Shown here piece by piece: positions 52,135-62,788 of a stretch of 64,000 bases of DNA. The number at the start of each line of letters is the position of its first letter. Position 1 is the stretch's first letter. This stretch comes from Flammulina velutipes. Its lineage: Eukaryota > Basidiomycota > Agaricomycetes > Agaricales > Physalacriaceae. The position numbers and the translations under genes are program-made. The notes under the pieces are model-generated. The model had not been told where the DNA came from. It was given only the letters and a program-made list of their open reading frames with translations, and made no database searches. Location of the stretch: assembly GCA_011800155.1 (NCBI GenBank), contig CM022371.1, positions 930,001 through 994,000 on the forward strand, written 5' to 3'.

Positions 52135-53553
52135 TCATCGAAGCACGTCCCGGCGATACGAACTGGTCCCTTTAATAGACTGTGTCACAAATGTCAACTT
52201 GTCCTTGTGAACAGGAAACATGTCATCATGCAGGACGTTAACAACCGCCTTCACATCTGAGGTCCAATACTTCTGCGTGAGAAGCGCCACATGTATATCG
52301 ATAGAAGCCATGGCCAAGTCGAGCTGTTGCCACAGCTTGATATACGGAAGAACATCATCTTTGTGGCGAAAGTCATGTAATGTCAACTCGACCCTCAAGT
52401 CCGGATCGGAGGAGAGGACGAGTTTATCGAATGAGTTGTTGATCCAGGTGAGCATCGCCTTCAGCGAATTGCGGTAATTCTTGTGTCCTTCGATTGCACC
52501 CTCGAGACGCTTTCCGTAGAGATCAAAGTGTATGACACGTATCCGGTCGATGGAGATGATGTCGAAGAGTGAATCTAGACAGCATTGAACGGGCGGTGAT
52601 CATTGAGACGCGGAATGGCACTCACCATTTAGAACGATATCGACCCGGAGCTGACGCAGAGTATCGCGGGCCAGCCTGATCATAAAGACGAGGTCGTCTG
52701 CTTTGGGCGGTGCACCCTCCCATCCATATCGCAATCTCACCGACGCGTTGATTGACTCGAGTTTCTTGAAGAGAGGGGTGGATCTGACCAGCCAGGAATA
52801 GTGATCCTCGCGCGCCATGTAATCTGTTGCGGCGGACCATATGAATGTCTTTATCTTGGGCGTGGTTGGCAAGCTGTCATACCAGTCAGCGCTCAGATAG
52901 TGATCAAGGGGTAATGGGCCCAAGGCGAGGGTGTGAAGCCTCGGTGAATGAACAGCATAGCGGAACATGAAGCTGAAGTCCTGGATGTGGCCTCGGAGGA
53001 ACTGGAAAGAGACGAGGTTTGTGGAACAGAGGAAGGTGCGGAGTGCGGTTATGGTCGGTTCGGGAAACATGGATGTAAATCGTTTGAGGAAGAACTGGGG
53101 GCCTTGGTAGATGAAGTGCTTAATGTGTTGGGTTTGGAGCGCCATGAGCAGTTTGGGGAGGTAGACGCAAAAATGGTCGGCCATCTTTCGACGGCTGAGA
53201 GCAGAGAGGCCATAGCCCTGGGTCAGGCAGTGGCCCCAGTGGTAGTGGACGCGAATGTGAAGGCACGTGACATAATTCACCAGGCGAGGGTTAGATACGA
53301 GACCATCGCTGAGGGGTTTGACGTTGGGTGTGATGGTTGCTGAACGGCCGAATGGGCGCTGATGAGCGAGGTTTTCGAGCCGCTTAGCCTCGTTCTTGGA
53401 ATGGCAGTGTAGCGATAGTTGGAGTGTGGCAAAAAGGTACGATTGGGCTTGGTTTCGCCAGGATGAGTGGACGAGAGAGCAGGCCTTTAGTGATGAGGGA
53501 TGGAATTTGAGGTGGGAGATGATGAGGGGGTACAGTTCAGGTGAGAGCCGCAT
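52135..53553 (-). CDS. F-box-like protein
   Basis: Two exons, complement of 52626-53553 and 52135-52574, with an intron GTGAGT..TCTAG (455 aa). The N-terminus LSPELYPLIISHLKFHPSSLKACSLVHSSWRNQAQSYLF has the layout of an F-box (L-P-E-L...I...L...SL..CSLV...W), which would bind Skp1 in an SCF ubiquitin ligase. The rest is a long region without clear repeat units, as in the large Agaricomycete F-box families, and would recruit a target. Target unknown. The frame is intact. Confidence 0.7.
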
Positions 53554-54570
53554 CTACAGCTTGTAGTGTTAGGGTCTGAGATTACAAGAGGATATTTTGG
53601 AATCATCTTACAGCTTGTAGATGTCAGTATGCTGTGTACATTGGTTATCCGATGTACACGCATTGACAGACGCTATTCAGCCCACTATAGTTTGCCTGGT
53701 CGTGGTTGGGATTCAAGCTACAACCGTGAGACTTTGAGTGACATTCACGACGACCCTGCAAGAACGTTAACACAACATCTTCGTTTGGCTTTCCAGAAAA
53801 TGAGAAATGTTCAAATGACTACTGGATTGTTTGAAAAGTGAACGGTATATAACATCTTCGCCGCTCCTATCGATACCCATCGACATTTAGTTATACGGTA
53901 AGGAGCACAGTGTTTGGTTTCCGAGTAATCAATAGTAATCAATCTGGAATAAGAGCAATGGTAGCGATTCCAATCATGTAGTCCGAGGAAGCGTAGCAAA
54001 GACGCAGCGGACGGTTGGGCGGGTGATGGATATGTTGGCCATAACAGCTCAGTGTAACTGTATCAACGAACTGCGACCAATAGTCAGCGAGATGGAAAGA
54101 ATTTAGATAGGCACGCGCGCCATATCATTGCCTACATTCCGTCTTGAGCGATTTCTAGAGGACGTCCGATGAGAAAATGAGTAGACGGAATAGGCCATCT
54201 TGTTGATGGGGTCGATATCTGCGATTTTCCCGAGTCGACATTTGGTATCGCTTGCACAGATTTCCTGAGTGCAACGTCTTGTTCAGATTTCGGCTCCTTC
54301 TTGAGGATGGGTAGTTTCTTCATAAATTGGCGTATCAGCTGAAACATTAAGCACTAGACCAGAGCTCCCAATAATTCGTCGCGCAGAGAAAGAACGGTTA
54401 CACGGCGCCAAGTATGTAGCAGTGGTATGTAGTTGATGCGAAGAGAAGTCGATGCATAGAGCCTTAGGAACATTACTTTGACAGAATCGGCAAGAATAAA
54501 ATTTCCATGCAGTATCGAGTACAGTGTTGGCGAGCGAAGCTCTAGTTCGGTTTCGAGGCAGTCAGGAGTT
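53554..54570. other. Gene-poor stretch
   Basis: About 1 kb between the F-box-like gene and the five-exon Cys-motif gene. Short frames of 60-90 codons on both strands show no signature. Low-coding sequence, possibly the 3' remains of the neighbouring gene. Confidence 0.35.
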
Positions 54571-55475
54571 TTACATAGACAGAATTTGTTGCAGTTTTTC
54601 TGAGTGTTGTAGATTTCTTGTCGTTCTCGTCATCGAAAGCGGTTTGGAAGGCAGTTCGCGGTGAAATTTGACTGGAGGTACGTCCGTTGGAAGGCGCGGG
54701 GGCGGAGCAGATACGAAGGAATTCCAGACGCATAGAGAGATCATGTCGATGGCGTCGTAGTTCCAGTAGCCATGCCGACCCGATCCAGCAGTCGATCGTA
54801 AGCCATACTGATATCTCAGTCAGAGTCGTGCATGAGAGAAATGCTCAAAGGATGACGCACTCCCAGTCCGGTTCTTTACTCCTATACAATCTCATCTCCT
54901 CTTCGTGCTTTCTGTGCATAAGCTGCAGCCGAGCGCCCAATTGCAGATATGCACTATTTTTTGCGTTCACAAGGTCTTGGTGAGTGAGAGAGCGAACGAA
55001 AGCGGCCTGTGGAATAGTTTAGCTTACTACGGACACGAAACGTTAAAATAGGCGCACGTCGTTTATATCTGGATCTAATCCGTCAATCAAAAGCCTTGGA
55101 TTCTGCCCTTGCTGCTGATTGAGAGTCTCCTGTTCGGGAGTTTAGAGACAGGAAACAAGGGTATGCAATAACACATACCGCATAGTTATCCGAAAGAATC
55201 ACTTCCTCTTCTCGTGCCACACCAGAGCTCGCTCCGCCCGCGTCAGGATCTAATTTGTCCTAATACTGCGTATCAGTACGGTTCGTGATTAGGTCAAGAG
55301 AACATACTTGAGGGAGATGGCGTCTACGAGTTCTGTCCCCCACCCATTTACCACCGCGGCATCGTGTGCAGTCACACCAGACTGTCGCGTTGGGCCTCGT
55401 GGGAGCTTCTGGCGGAGCAACGGGCCATAGTCGTTTTTGTCGTCGAGTTGTATCCTTGGGCATCGCAGACTCCAT
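54571..55475 (-). CDS. Unrecognised 235-aa protein with an N-terminal Cys motif
   Basis: Five exons on the minus strand: 55308-55475, 55179-55259, 55058-55129, 54857-55006, 54571-54807. All four introns are 48-51 bp, GT..AG and phase 0, which makes chance unlikely. The first exon carries VWCDCTRCRGGKWVGDRTRRRHLP, a CxCxxC...H stretch resembling the N-terminal zinc motif before basidiomycete Tnp2/Plavaka-type transposase genes. The later part has DGLDPDIND, a charged helix (LQLMHRKHEEEMRLYRSKEPDWE) and WNYDAIDMISLCVWNSFVSAPPP. No transposase catalytic core is present. It may be a real small gene, a domesticated fragment or a truncated transposon gene. Confidence 0.5.
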
Positions 55476-55767
55476 GGACGTATTTGATGGTGGTGGTTAT
55501 AAACAAGTGTGATCGGGCGGGCGTCATCAATGACAATCCTATCTATGTGAACCGATGGATATTTCCCAACAGCAATATTTTCACTAGGAACCTTCACCGT
55601 TCAGCGAAAGAACGAGAGGCAGCGAGACGCGGTCGAAAATATCAAATAACCCTAGATTCGTATTCCGGATGAGTCGGTGCGGATCGGCGTAAACGGGGTG
55701 TCAAGATGGATGACAGTGCATTATATTTATCTGCCGACTGTTTGTCTCTGACCGCCACCACCATCAT

Positions 55768-56818
55768 GCTCGACCACGAACTCCCCTTTAATGTCACCTC
55801 CCGCGAATGCGGCTACGCCACACCTTTCTACTACTCCTGCAATTCTCAGCTCATCCAGGACATCCCAGACCATTATGTTACTCTCGCCGCCCCAGTCATC
55901 GCTTACTGGACCCTCTGTCTCTTCTTCCACTGGCTAGACATGTCTGACTGGAAGTGGCTCGAAAAATACCGCATCCACGAGTCCGTCGAGGTTACATCCA
56001 AGAATAGGGTCACGCGTACCCAGGTCGTGTGGGCTGTCATTTTTCAGCACATCTTGCAGACCGCGTTGGGATACGTCGTGCTCTCGGATGAGCACCAGTC
56101 TATGCTTGATCATCCAGCCAGGGTAGCCACGATATCCTCCTACATCCAGCCCTTGCTCGGTGAAACACTCGCAGCATCACTCGCCTACTTTGTGTACTGG
56201 TGGGCCATTCCTACCGTCCAGTTAGGCTTAGCCATGTGCGTCTTGCTGCTCTCGACTTGAATAATATCTCATTTTTGACCATAGGTTCATCATTGATACA
56301 TGGCAATACTTTCTCCACCGCTGGATGCATGTCAACAAATGGCTCTACAGGCACTTCCACTCATGGCACCATCGCCTATACGTTCCGTACGCGTTCGGCG
56401 CGCTCTACAACCATCCCGTTGAGGGCTTCGTCCTCGACTCCGTCGGGTCGGTTGTAGCTGAGACGTGCACGTTCATGTCGACTCGCCAAGCCATGTTCCT
56501 CTTTACACTCGCCACCTTCAAGACTGTCGACGACCACTGTGGTTACCGCATACCGTTCGACCCTCTCCAAATGATCACTGCCAACAACGCAGACTATCAT
56601 GACATTCATCATCAGGTATGTGGAAACTATATCCAAGGCGCCTTCGACTGACATACGTCTCATAGATCATTGGTATCAAATCAAACTTCGCCCAGCCCTT
56701 CTTCGTCCACTGGGATACCATCCTAGGCACTCGAATGACCCGAGCAGAGATGGAGGCAAGAAAGTACAAAAAGACCGACAAGGGAAAGGCAACGCCTTCA
56801 CCATCACTATCCGATTAA
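55768..56818 (+). CDS. SUR2: Sphingolipid C4-hydroxylase (fatty acid hydroxylase superfamily)
   Basis: Three exons from ATG 55768 (an in-frame ATG at 55706 lies upstream of a TATATTTATC box, so the inner one is preferred) to TAA 56816-56818. Introns follow GLAM (GTGCGTC..CATAG) and HDIHHQ (GTATGTGG..CATAG). There are several hydrophobic segments. The di-iron histidine boxes are HRWMH, HSWHH and YHDIHHQ. It is an ER membrane enzyme that adds the C4 hydroxyl of phytosphingosine. The C-terminus ends in a basic tail (KYKKTDKGK) typical of ER-resident membrane proteins. Confidence 0.88.
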
Positions 56819-57278
56819 TTACGAGTCTCTTCTATCCTCCCTCATGTTGTTCTCTATTCTCGGAACGGTAAATATCTTTAGTATCCAGCACCCTTTATGA
56901 CGGTGTATAATACACGCATGTTTGTACAATTATTTCCGCGGATGCAGTTTGCGCCACATCACTTTTCGTGTTCAAGGTTTTTGGGTTCTGAATTAGGTTC
57001 GCGTCGATATTGACAACATTGACACGGGATCCATCGCAGATGGGTGCGGCAGAACATTGCTCAGAATTAACGTATGTACAGGCCACCCGTGTATACACGG
57101 GCTACACCGCTAGTGTATGATATTTCGGTCGAAAAAACCGTTACGATACCAGCTGCAAATACACTCTAATGGGAAGGAGTCTGATTCAGCGATATTGGCA
57201 ATGATGATGGGTGCACAAGGGGCTGCGTTTGCGCCGCCGCCTGTTCAGCGATAGATCCCTTCTTATGTTTAGACTCAG
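56819..57278. other. Intergenic, may contain a first exon of the next gene
   Basis: 460 bp. An acceptor-like ACTCAG at 57273-57278 precedes the membrane-protein frame, so a 5' exon or leader may lie here. Nothing else seen. Confidence 0.3.
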
Positions 57279-57359
57279 TTGAGACGCGACGTGTTGTTTG
57301 TGCTTGCTTCAGTCGTTGTGTTGGTCTGCTTGGCAGGATCGTTCTCCTTCATAACCACC

Positions 57360-57941
57360 ATGTTGACGCCACTACATCCCGAGTGCCCACCGGTCCCAGA
57401 CAATCGAGACTGGACCGAAACTATGACATGGCGCACCTTTACGGTCATGGGCACCTGCCACGCTCTCTTCGTCGGAGATATCATAATCATCATTGCGCTC
57501 GCTGATGCCGACTCGCATGAATACTGGGAATACGCCACATCCATCGCTCTCTTCCAGCTTGTCGCATTCATCATCATCGCATTCCTCGTCGCTTTCATAT
57601 ACCGCCCACCGTCAGGGAGCATCGAAGAGATAACAGGTCCCAACTGCCGTCAATTCGAAAACGCAGAGAGTTTCGGCAAACTGTTGTGTTTCACGATCGC
57701 TGTATGGTCGTTATGGTGGTTCTGGATTGATTATAGATGTGAGTCTTTTCCCACTCCCTGTACATCAATGTTCAACCGTTTCCTAGTCATACCACTCTGC
57801 ATCGTGGTGTTTGGTGTTACTCTACATTACTCCTCCAGATGGATCATCGGGATTCCATCATTCAGACACACTAGATTCCCACCAATTACGCCATCTAAAC
57901 CGCTCAAGGAGATTTCCCTTTACAAAGACTCGGCTGTGTAG
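57360..57941 (+). CDS. Multi-span membrane protein of unknown function
   Basis: An open frame from about 57279 with the first ATG at 57360. A hydrophobic segment upstream of that ATG (VLFVLASVVVLVCLAGSFSF) suggests that the true start lies in an upstream exon. Membrane segments: TCHALFVGDIIIIIALADA, ATSIALFQLVAFIIIAFLVAFIY, LLCFTIAVWSLWWFWIDY and FLVIPLCIVVFGVTLHY. With the upstream one this makes five. No family signature recognised. Confidence 0.5.
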   Translation: MLTPLHPECPPVPDNRDWTETMTWRTFTVMGTCHALFVGDIIIIIALADADSHEYWEYATSIALFQLVAFIIIAFLVAFIYRPPSGSIEEITGPNCRQFENAESFGKLLCFTIAVWSLWWFWIDYRCESFPTPCTSMFNRFLVIPLCIVVFGVTLHYSSRWIIGIPSFRHTRFPPITPSKPLKEISLYKDSAV

Positions 57942-58390
57942 TATTTAATATGTGACCAATTCTAATACCCAACCGCACTGGTCTCAAAATGTCTTTTGCC
58001 ACTTACGGCCATCTTCGAGCTTCTCAGTCTCTTCGCCTTGGTTTCCGATGTTCCTTTCCCTCTATACCTTTAGACCATCTACTGCCTTGTACTGACAATC
58101 TTAATCAACAGCGCTTGCATTTCATAAATCGCAAACAGCCTATACGTGTACGCACACTTCCCGCAAAGGTCAATCTAATACGGACCATTAGAACTTGTGG
58201 AATAAAGAAGATGAATGGCCTACAGGTTGCCATGTCCGCGCGCTCTTAAAGCCATCGCTCGGGATTGAACACATCGGTCGGGTCCCCAGACTCGGACTTG
58301 TTGTTGATGAATTTGATCGAGTGACGTCTTGTGGAATTAAATGCTTAGTGCGCACATAAGGCGTGTTCACTAACCACCATCACTACGACT
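57942..58390. other. Intergenic
   Basis: An 86-codon plus frame from 57989 has no family resemblance. It presumably includes the promoter of the SMP/C2 gene. No repeats. Confidence 0.35.
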
Positions 58391-61300
58391 ATGGCTTCTT
58401 CTAAAGACGACAACCCGACGGCTGGCTCGTCGTCTCCGTCTCCAACACTAAAAAGTCCTTCTGAACGCGAAGTTATGGATCCCGTAACGCATCTCCCGCT
58501 CCTAGTCCACAATAGCACCTCTGCCGAAATCCGTGACTTTTCAAAGCAGGACACGACCACAGCGGATGCCTCTCCAAATGTCGTCGCTGCAGAGATGAAC
58601 GCTTTAATTAGTGAAGAAATCCACCATAATTACTGGCGATATCCAGAGTTTGAGCACCAGTATAGGAAACGGACTGCTTTGGTGGTGGCCGTTGCTGCTG
58701 GGGCTGGAGGCGCCGCGGCTTTGATTATGACCTCTGTTTTCCGCAGGCTGGTTGGCTCTAACGAGGTTCTGGTCCTTGCTATGGGTGGGCTGGGGTGCGG
58801 TGCACTCGCGCTGGTCGCAGGAGCCGCTATTTTACAACGAAAAATCGAGCCTCCTAACCAAAATCTGAACGACGACATTGGACAGGTATACCCAACTCTA
58901 CTCTACCAATCATGTATATGAACACCTAACTCTTTGAACTTCCCAGACTATAACCCATCGAAATCCCGAGTCCGCTGCATGGCTGAACGCCTTCATCGCA
59001 TCCCTGTGGCCCATCGTGAACCCCTCGCTGTTTACGTCTGTGGCGGACATGCTGGAAGACGCAGTGCAGGGTTCGCTGCCCAAGTTCATCCACGGTGTAC
59101 GCGTAGCCGACCTCGGGCAGGGCTCCGAGCCGCTGCGCATTCTGGGCGTGCGCGACCTCAAGGACGGGGATGCCACCAAGGCGCGCGACGGAATGGAGCC
59201 CGAGCAAGGCGATTTCGTCAACCTCGAACTCGTCGTGGCATACCGCGCGCAGGACGTCGGCCGGGACCTCAAGCAACGCTCGCGGAACGCGCATCTGCTA
59301 ATGGAGTTTTATGTCTCTGGCGGGGTGGTTCTGCCTGTGTGGGTGGAGATCACGGGTATCATCGCGTCTGTGCGGGCGAGGATCCAGTTGACGCCTAATC
59401 CTCCTTTCTTGGCTGCGATGACCATGACGTTCCTTGGGCAGCCCAAGGTGACGTTGGAGTGTACGCCGCTTTCGAAGAACTTTCTGAACGTGATGGACGT
59501 TCCGGGGCTGTCGAAGTGGTTGCAGTCGGCGATTGATGGTGCGATTGAGGCGTATGTCGCGCCGAGGAGCTTGACTTTGGACTTGAAGACGATGTTGAGT
59601 GGGAAGGAGAAGATGGATACGGATGCGGTTGGGGTGGTTTTGGTTACTGTGAAGAGTGCGAAGGAGTTTAGGAATGGGGATGCGGGGAAGGTGTGGCAGA
59701 ATAAGGAGAAGCGGTCGGGGGATCCGTATGTGACTGTGGGATGGGCCAAGTGGGGTAAGGCTATCTGGTCTACGCGGTACGTGCATTTCTCCTGGCACTC
59801 GAGTTTTCTTATTGATATTCGCGTGAATTTAAGGATCATCGAGAACGAGTGTAATCCTGTGTGGGAGGAGACCGCGTTCATCTTGGTTACCGCAGCGGAA
59901 ACAAATGCGCGGGAAAAGCTTCGATTGCAATTGTGGGATTCTGGTGAGTTAAGAGTCGGCTTTGGCTGCTTATTGTTTATTCTGACTTTTTGGTCTTTCT
60001 TTAGATAGGTTTACAGCAGATGACATGCTGGGAACTGTAGAAGTCCCACTTTCCGATCTAATGAACTCGCCGTCTACGCAAAATAAAGTATCGACGCGAT
60101 GCGACACCCTAGGCGAAGGCTTCTCTGGGACGATCGAATGGTCCGTCGGCTACATTACCAAAACGACACTGGAGAACCACATCGCGGATGCTGGAGACCT
60201 AGTTAAACGCATTCGAGAAGAGACAGAAGTCAAGCTGCGCGAAGCCAAGCATACTTCAGCGAAAGCGGACAGCGAGCTGGAGCAGGAAAAGGACGAAGAC
60301 TTGAAGGAAAAGACGGACGAGATTTTGGCGAGCAGCCCGCCGTCGAAGGAGTGGCTGAGCGGTATCGTGTCGGTTAGGGTGGAGCAGATCACTGGGCTGG
60401 GTGTTCATGGAGTAAGAGAGAGTGGGGTGAAGGGTGGGGGCGAAGAAGAGGAGAGCAGTGATCTGCCGAATGCGTATTGCACGATTATCGTCAATGACGA
60501 GCGGGTATACAAGACGAGGACGAAGATGAAGAGTAACAAGCCTTTCGTGTGTCATTATCTCTTTACTGCTGTCAGCAACTCACTGAAGTTCCAAATTAGT
60601 TCAATGCTGGCACGGAACGCTTCGTGAAAAACTGGCAGGACGCAACCGTGACGATTGCTGTTCGGGATTTGCGTCTTCACGAGGTGAACCCGTTGCTCGG
60701 CGTGGTCGTCCTGCCCTTGAAGACGCTGTTGAAGGAGCGCAGCCAAGTGACCGACTCGCTTCCTCTGGTGGGCGGTATTGGCTTCGGGCGGCTCAAGTTT
60801 TCCGTTTTGTGGCGAAGTGTGCAGACCAAACTTCCGCGCGAGTTGAGCGGGTGGGATTATTGCACGCTGGAGATCGATCCTTCTGCATCTGCGAACTTTG
60901 AGCTCCCTGCGGACCTTGCGACGTGTCGCTTGCGGATTGAGCTAGGGCAAGGGCAGGGGGGCAACCAGAAGCGCAAGATGTACCCGAGTAAGGACGGGGG
61001 TTGGGAGTCTACTGGGAGTCGGAGGTTAGCTCTGGCTGTGAGGAATAGGTTTGCGGAGTGTCTGGTTGTGCAGTTTAGGAAGCGGGTTCTTGGGCCTGAT
61101 AGAACTGTGGCGTGGGGAGTGGTGTGGCTGCGGGAGCTTGTGGATAAGGAGGAGACGGAGCTAGAGATTTCTGTTCAGGAGAGGGGGGATGATGCGTTGG
61201 AGAAGGCGAGGAAGAATGTGGTTGAGGAGGAGAATGTGGTGGGACGGTTGAAGGTGAAGGTTAGGGTGTGGCCTGGGTTGAGTGGGTATCATGAGAAGTT

Positions 61301-61676
61301 GGCTGGTGAGGATCCGAGCATAAGGGATGTTATGGAGGTCCTGGATTGTGCGGAGGAGTCTGTGAAGGAGGATGGGGGATTGCTGGGAATTGATTGTGAT
61401 GAGGATGGGTCTTCCTCCTCTTCGGAGTCGTCGTCTTTGGAATCTGAGTCGGGTGGGAGTGGGAGTGGGCGAATGGATGGGCTGAAGGATCAGGTGAAGA
61501 ATCTGAAGAAGGGTGAACTGCACCGGAAACATCGAGGGTTGATGCAGTGGAGTGGAATTCGAAAGCTGGATTGGATCAAGACGAGCGTGGAGGAGAAAAA
61601 GGATGACTTTGGGCGGAAGATGAAGGGAAGGATTCAGCATCAGCAGAGGGAGCGGGAGGTTGAGAGGGAGGTGTGA
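58391..61676 (+). CDS. SMP- and C2-domain membrane contact protein (tricalbin/E-Syt-like)
   Basis: Five exons from ATG 58391 to TGA 61674-61676. After a Ser/Pro-rich start come two close hydrophobic segments (ALVVAVAAGAGGAAALIM and VLVLAMGGLGCGALALVAG), a hairpin ER anchor. The SMP lipid-transfer domain follows (SAAWLNAFIASLWPIVNP, DGDFVNLELVVAYRAQDV-like region, PNPPFLAAMTMTFLGQPKVTL, LQSAIDGAIEAYVAPRSLTLDLK). Then come C2 domains: VVLVTVKSAKEF...DPYVTVGW...NPVWEETAFILV...RFTADDMLGTVEVPL, and a second at SGIVSVRVEQITGLGVHG. The C-terminus has an acidic Ser-rich patch and basic tail. Such proteins tether ER to plasma membrane and move lipids. Confidence 0.83.
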
Positions 61677-62788
61677 TCAAGTTGGACTTTTTGTGTAAGG
61701 ACCCACTAGGACTTGTATCCCCATTGTATCTATAGCTTATCTGTACATATCTCAATACATGCATCACTAGTCTTCCAGTTCTTCTGGCCCTTGAACTTCC
61801 CGACAGCGAACATTGCCTACTTAGGCCTCCCGCACGGACCTCTCGACCACGTGACGCCCGACTATAAAAATTTCGCGTCCTTGGACTTCTGTTTCCTTAG
61901 ATACATACTCGAACAGGATCTATTCTATAGAAACTTACCGAGTCTCGCATTTTTATAAATGCCACATCTCTCAAACCTAGCCGATGATACAAAGGACTTC
62001 CTCGCTCGACAGAGAGCTATGGCCTCTTTATTGAGGTCTCGAGGACGTTTGGCGACTCGGCTGGACGTGCTCGTATGAGCCGTTCAGCCGTTTTGCCAGC
62101 GAGGAGAGTTCGTGTCTGATGGGTTCCTTTTTTGTTGCCTTGCTATCGGATGCTGTCTTTTGGCGGTGTTCGGGCGGTCGCAAAAAAACATTTTGGTGTT
62201 CGGAAGATCTGGATCTGTGTAGTTTATGTAGCGCTTCGAGTTACCACCATCAAGAGACGTTTTTTGAACGACTAATTGTTGTGCAACGGGACCTTCAAGT
62301 GTGTAGAAATAGTAACTTACATAACACGGCCTGCGCCACATCGAACTCAATTTGGAACTATTGATCGCTTCCTCTTTCGGGTTAGCGGAAAGCTCCGACG
62401 CTGCTTTCTCTTCCAATTGTCACAAGTATAAAACGACGGCGTCTGCCATCGTATGATTTGCTGCCACACACTGGTCTGTGGACCACCACCGCTCTTGCGT
62501 GACTGAATTTCGACGTTGAACTTTGGCGAGGTACGGTTGACTCTGTGATTAATATCCTCTTCCTAGCCTCTAGCAGCCTCTAGCCTGTCCAATCCTGGGC
62601 ACTAAGTAGGAGGGTCTCAGGAGGGTGTATGTCATGGCTTGCGCACAGGGCTGCCTTGCGATATACCGACCGTGGAGTTATTGGAGCGAGCTTTAAGTAC
62701 GAGCTATAAATAACCAGTGGCTATGGACGTCATCCTCGCACGGCAATGGCAACGTTAATCTAAAGTCGACACTCGTTCTTCTCCCACC
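61677..62788. promoter_or_regulatory. Intergenic and upstream region of the KRE6/SKN1 gene
   Basis: 1.1 kb without a convincing gene. TATAAATA at 62705-62712, 78 bp before the ATG at 62789, is a candidate TATA box. The repeated CTAGCAGCCTCTAGCC near 62568-62585 is a short imperfect tandem. Confidence 0.4.

Noticed and set aside
59298..59881. Long minus-strand frames opposite the SMP/C2 gene (also at 61161-61640)
   Set aside because: The plus-strand frame carries clear SMP and C2 motifs and consistent splice phases; the antisense frames are low-complexity shadows.
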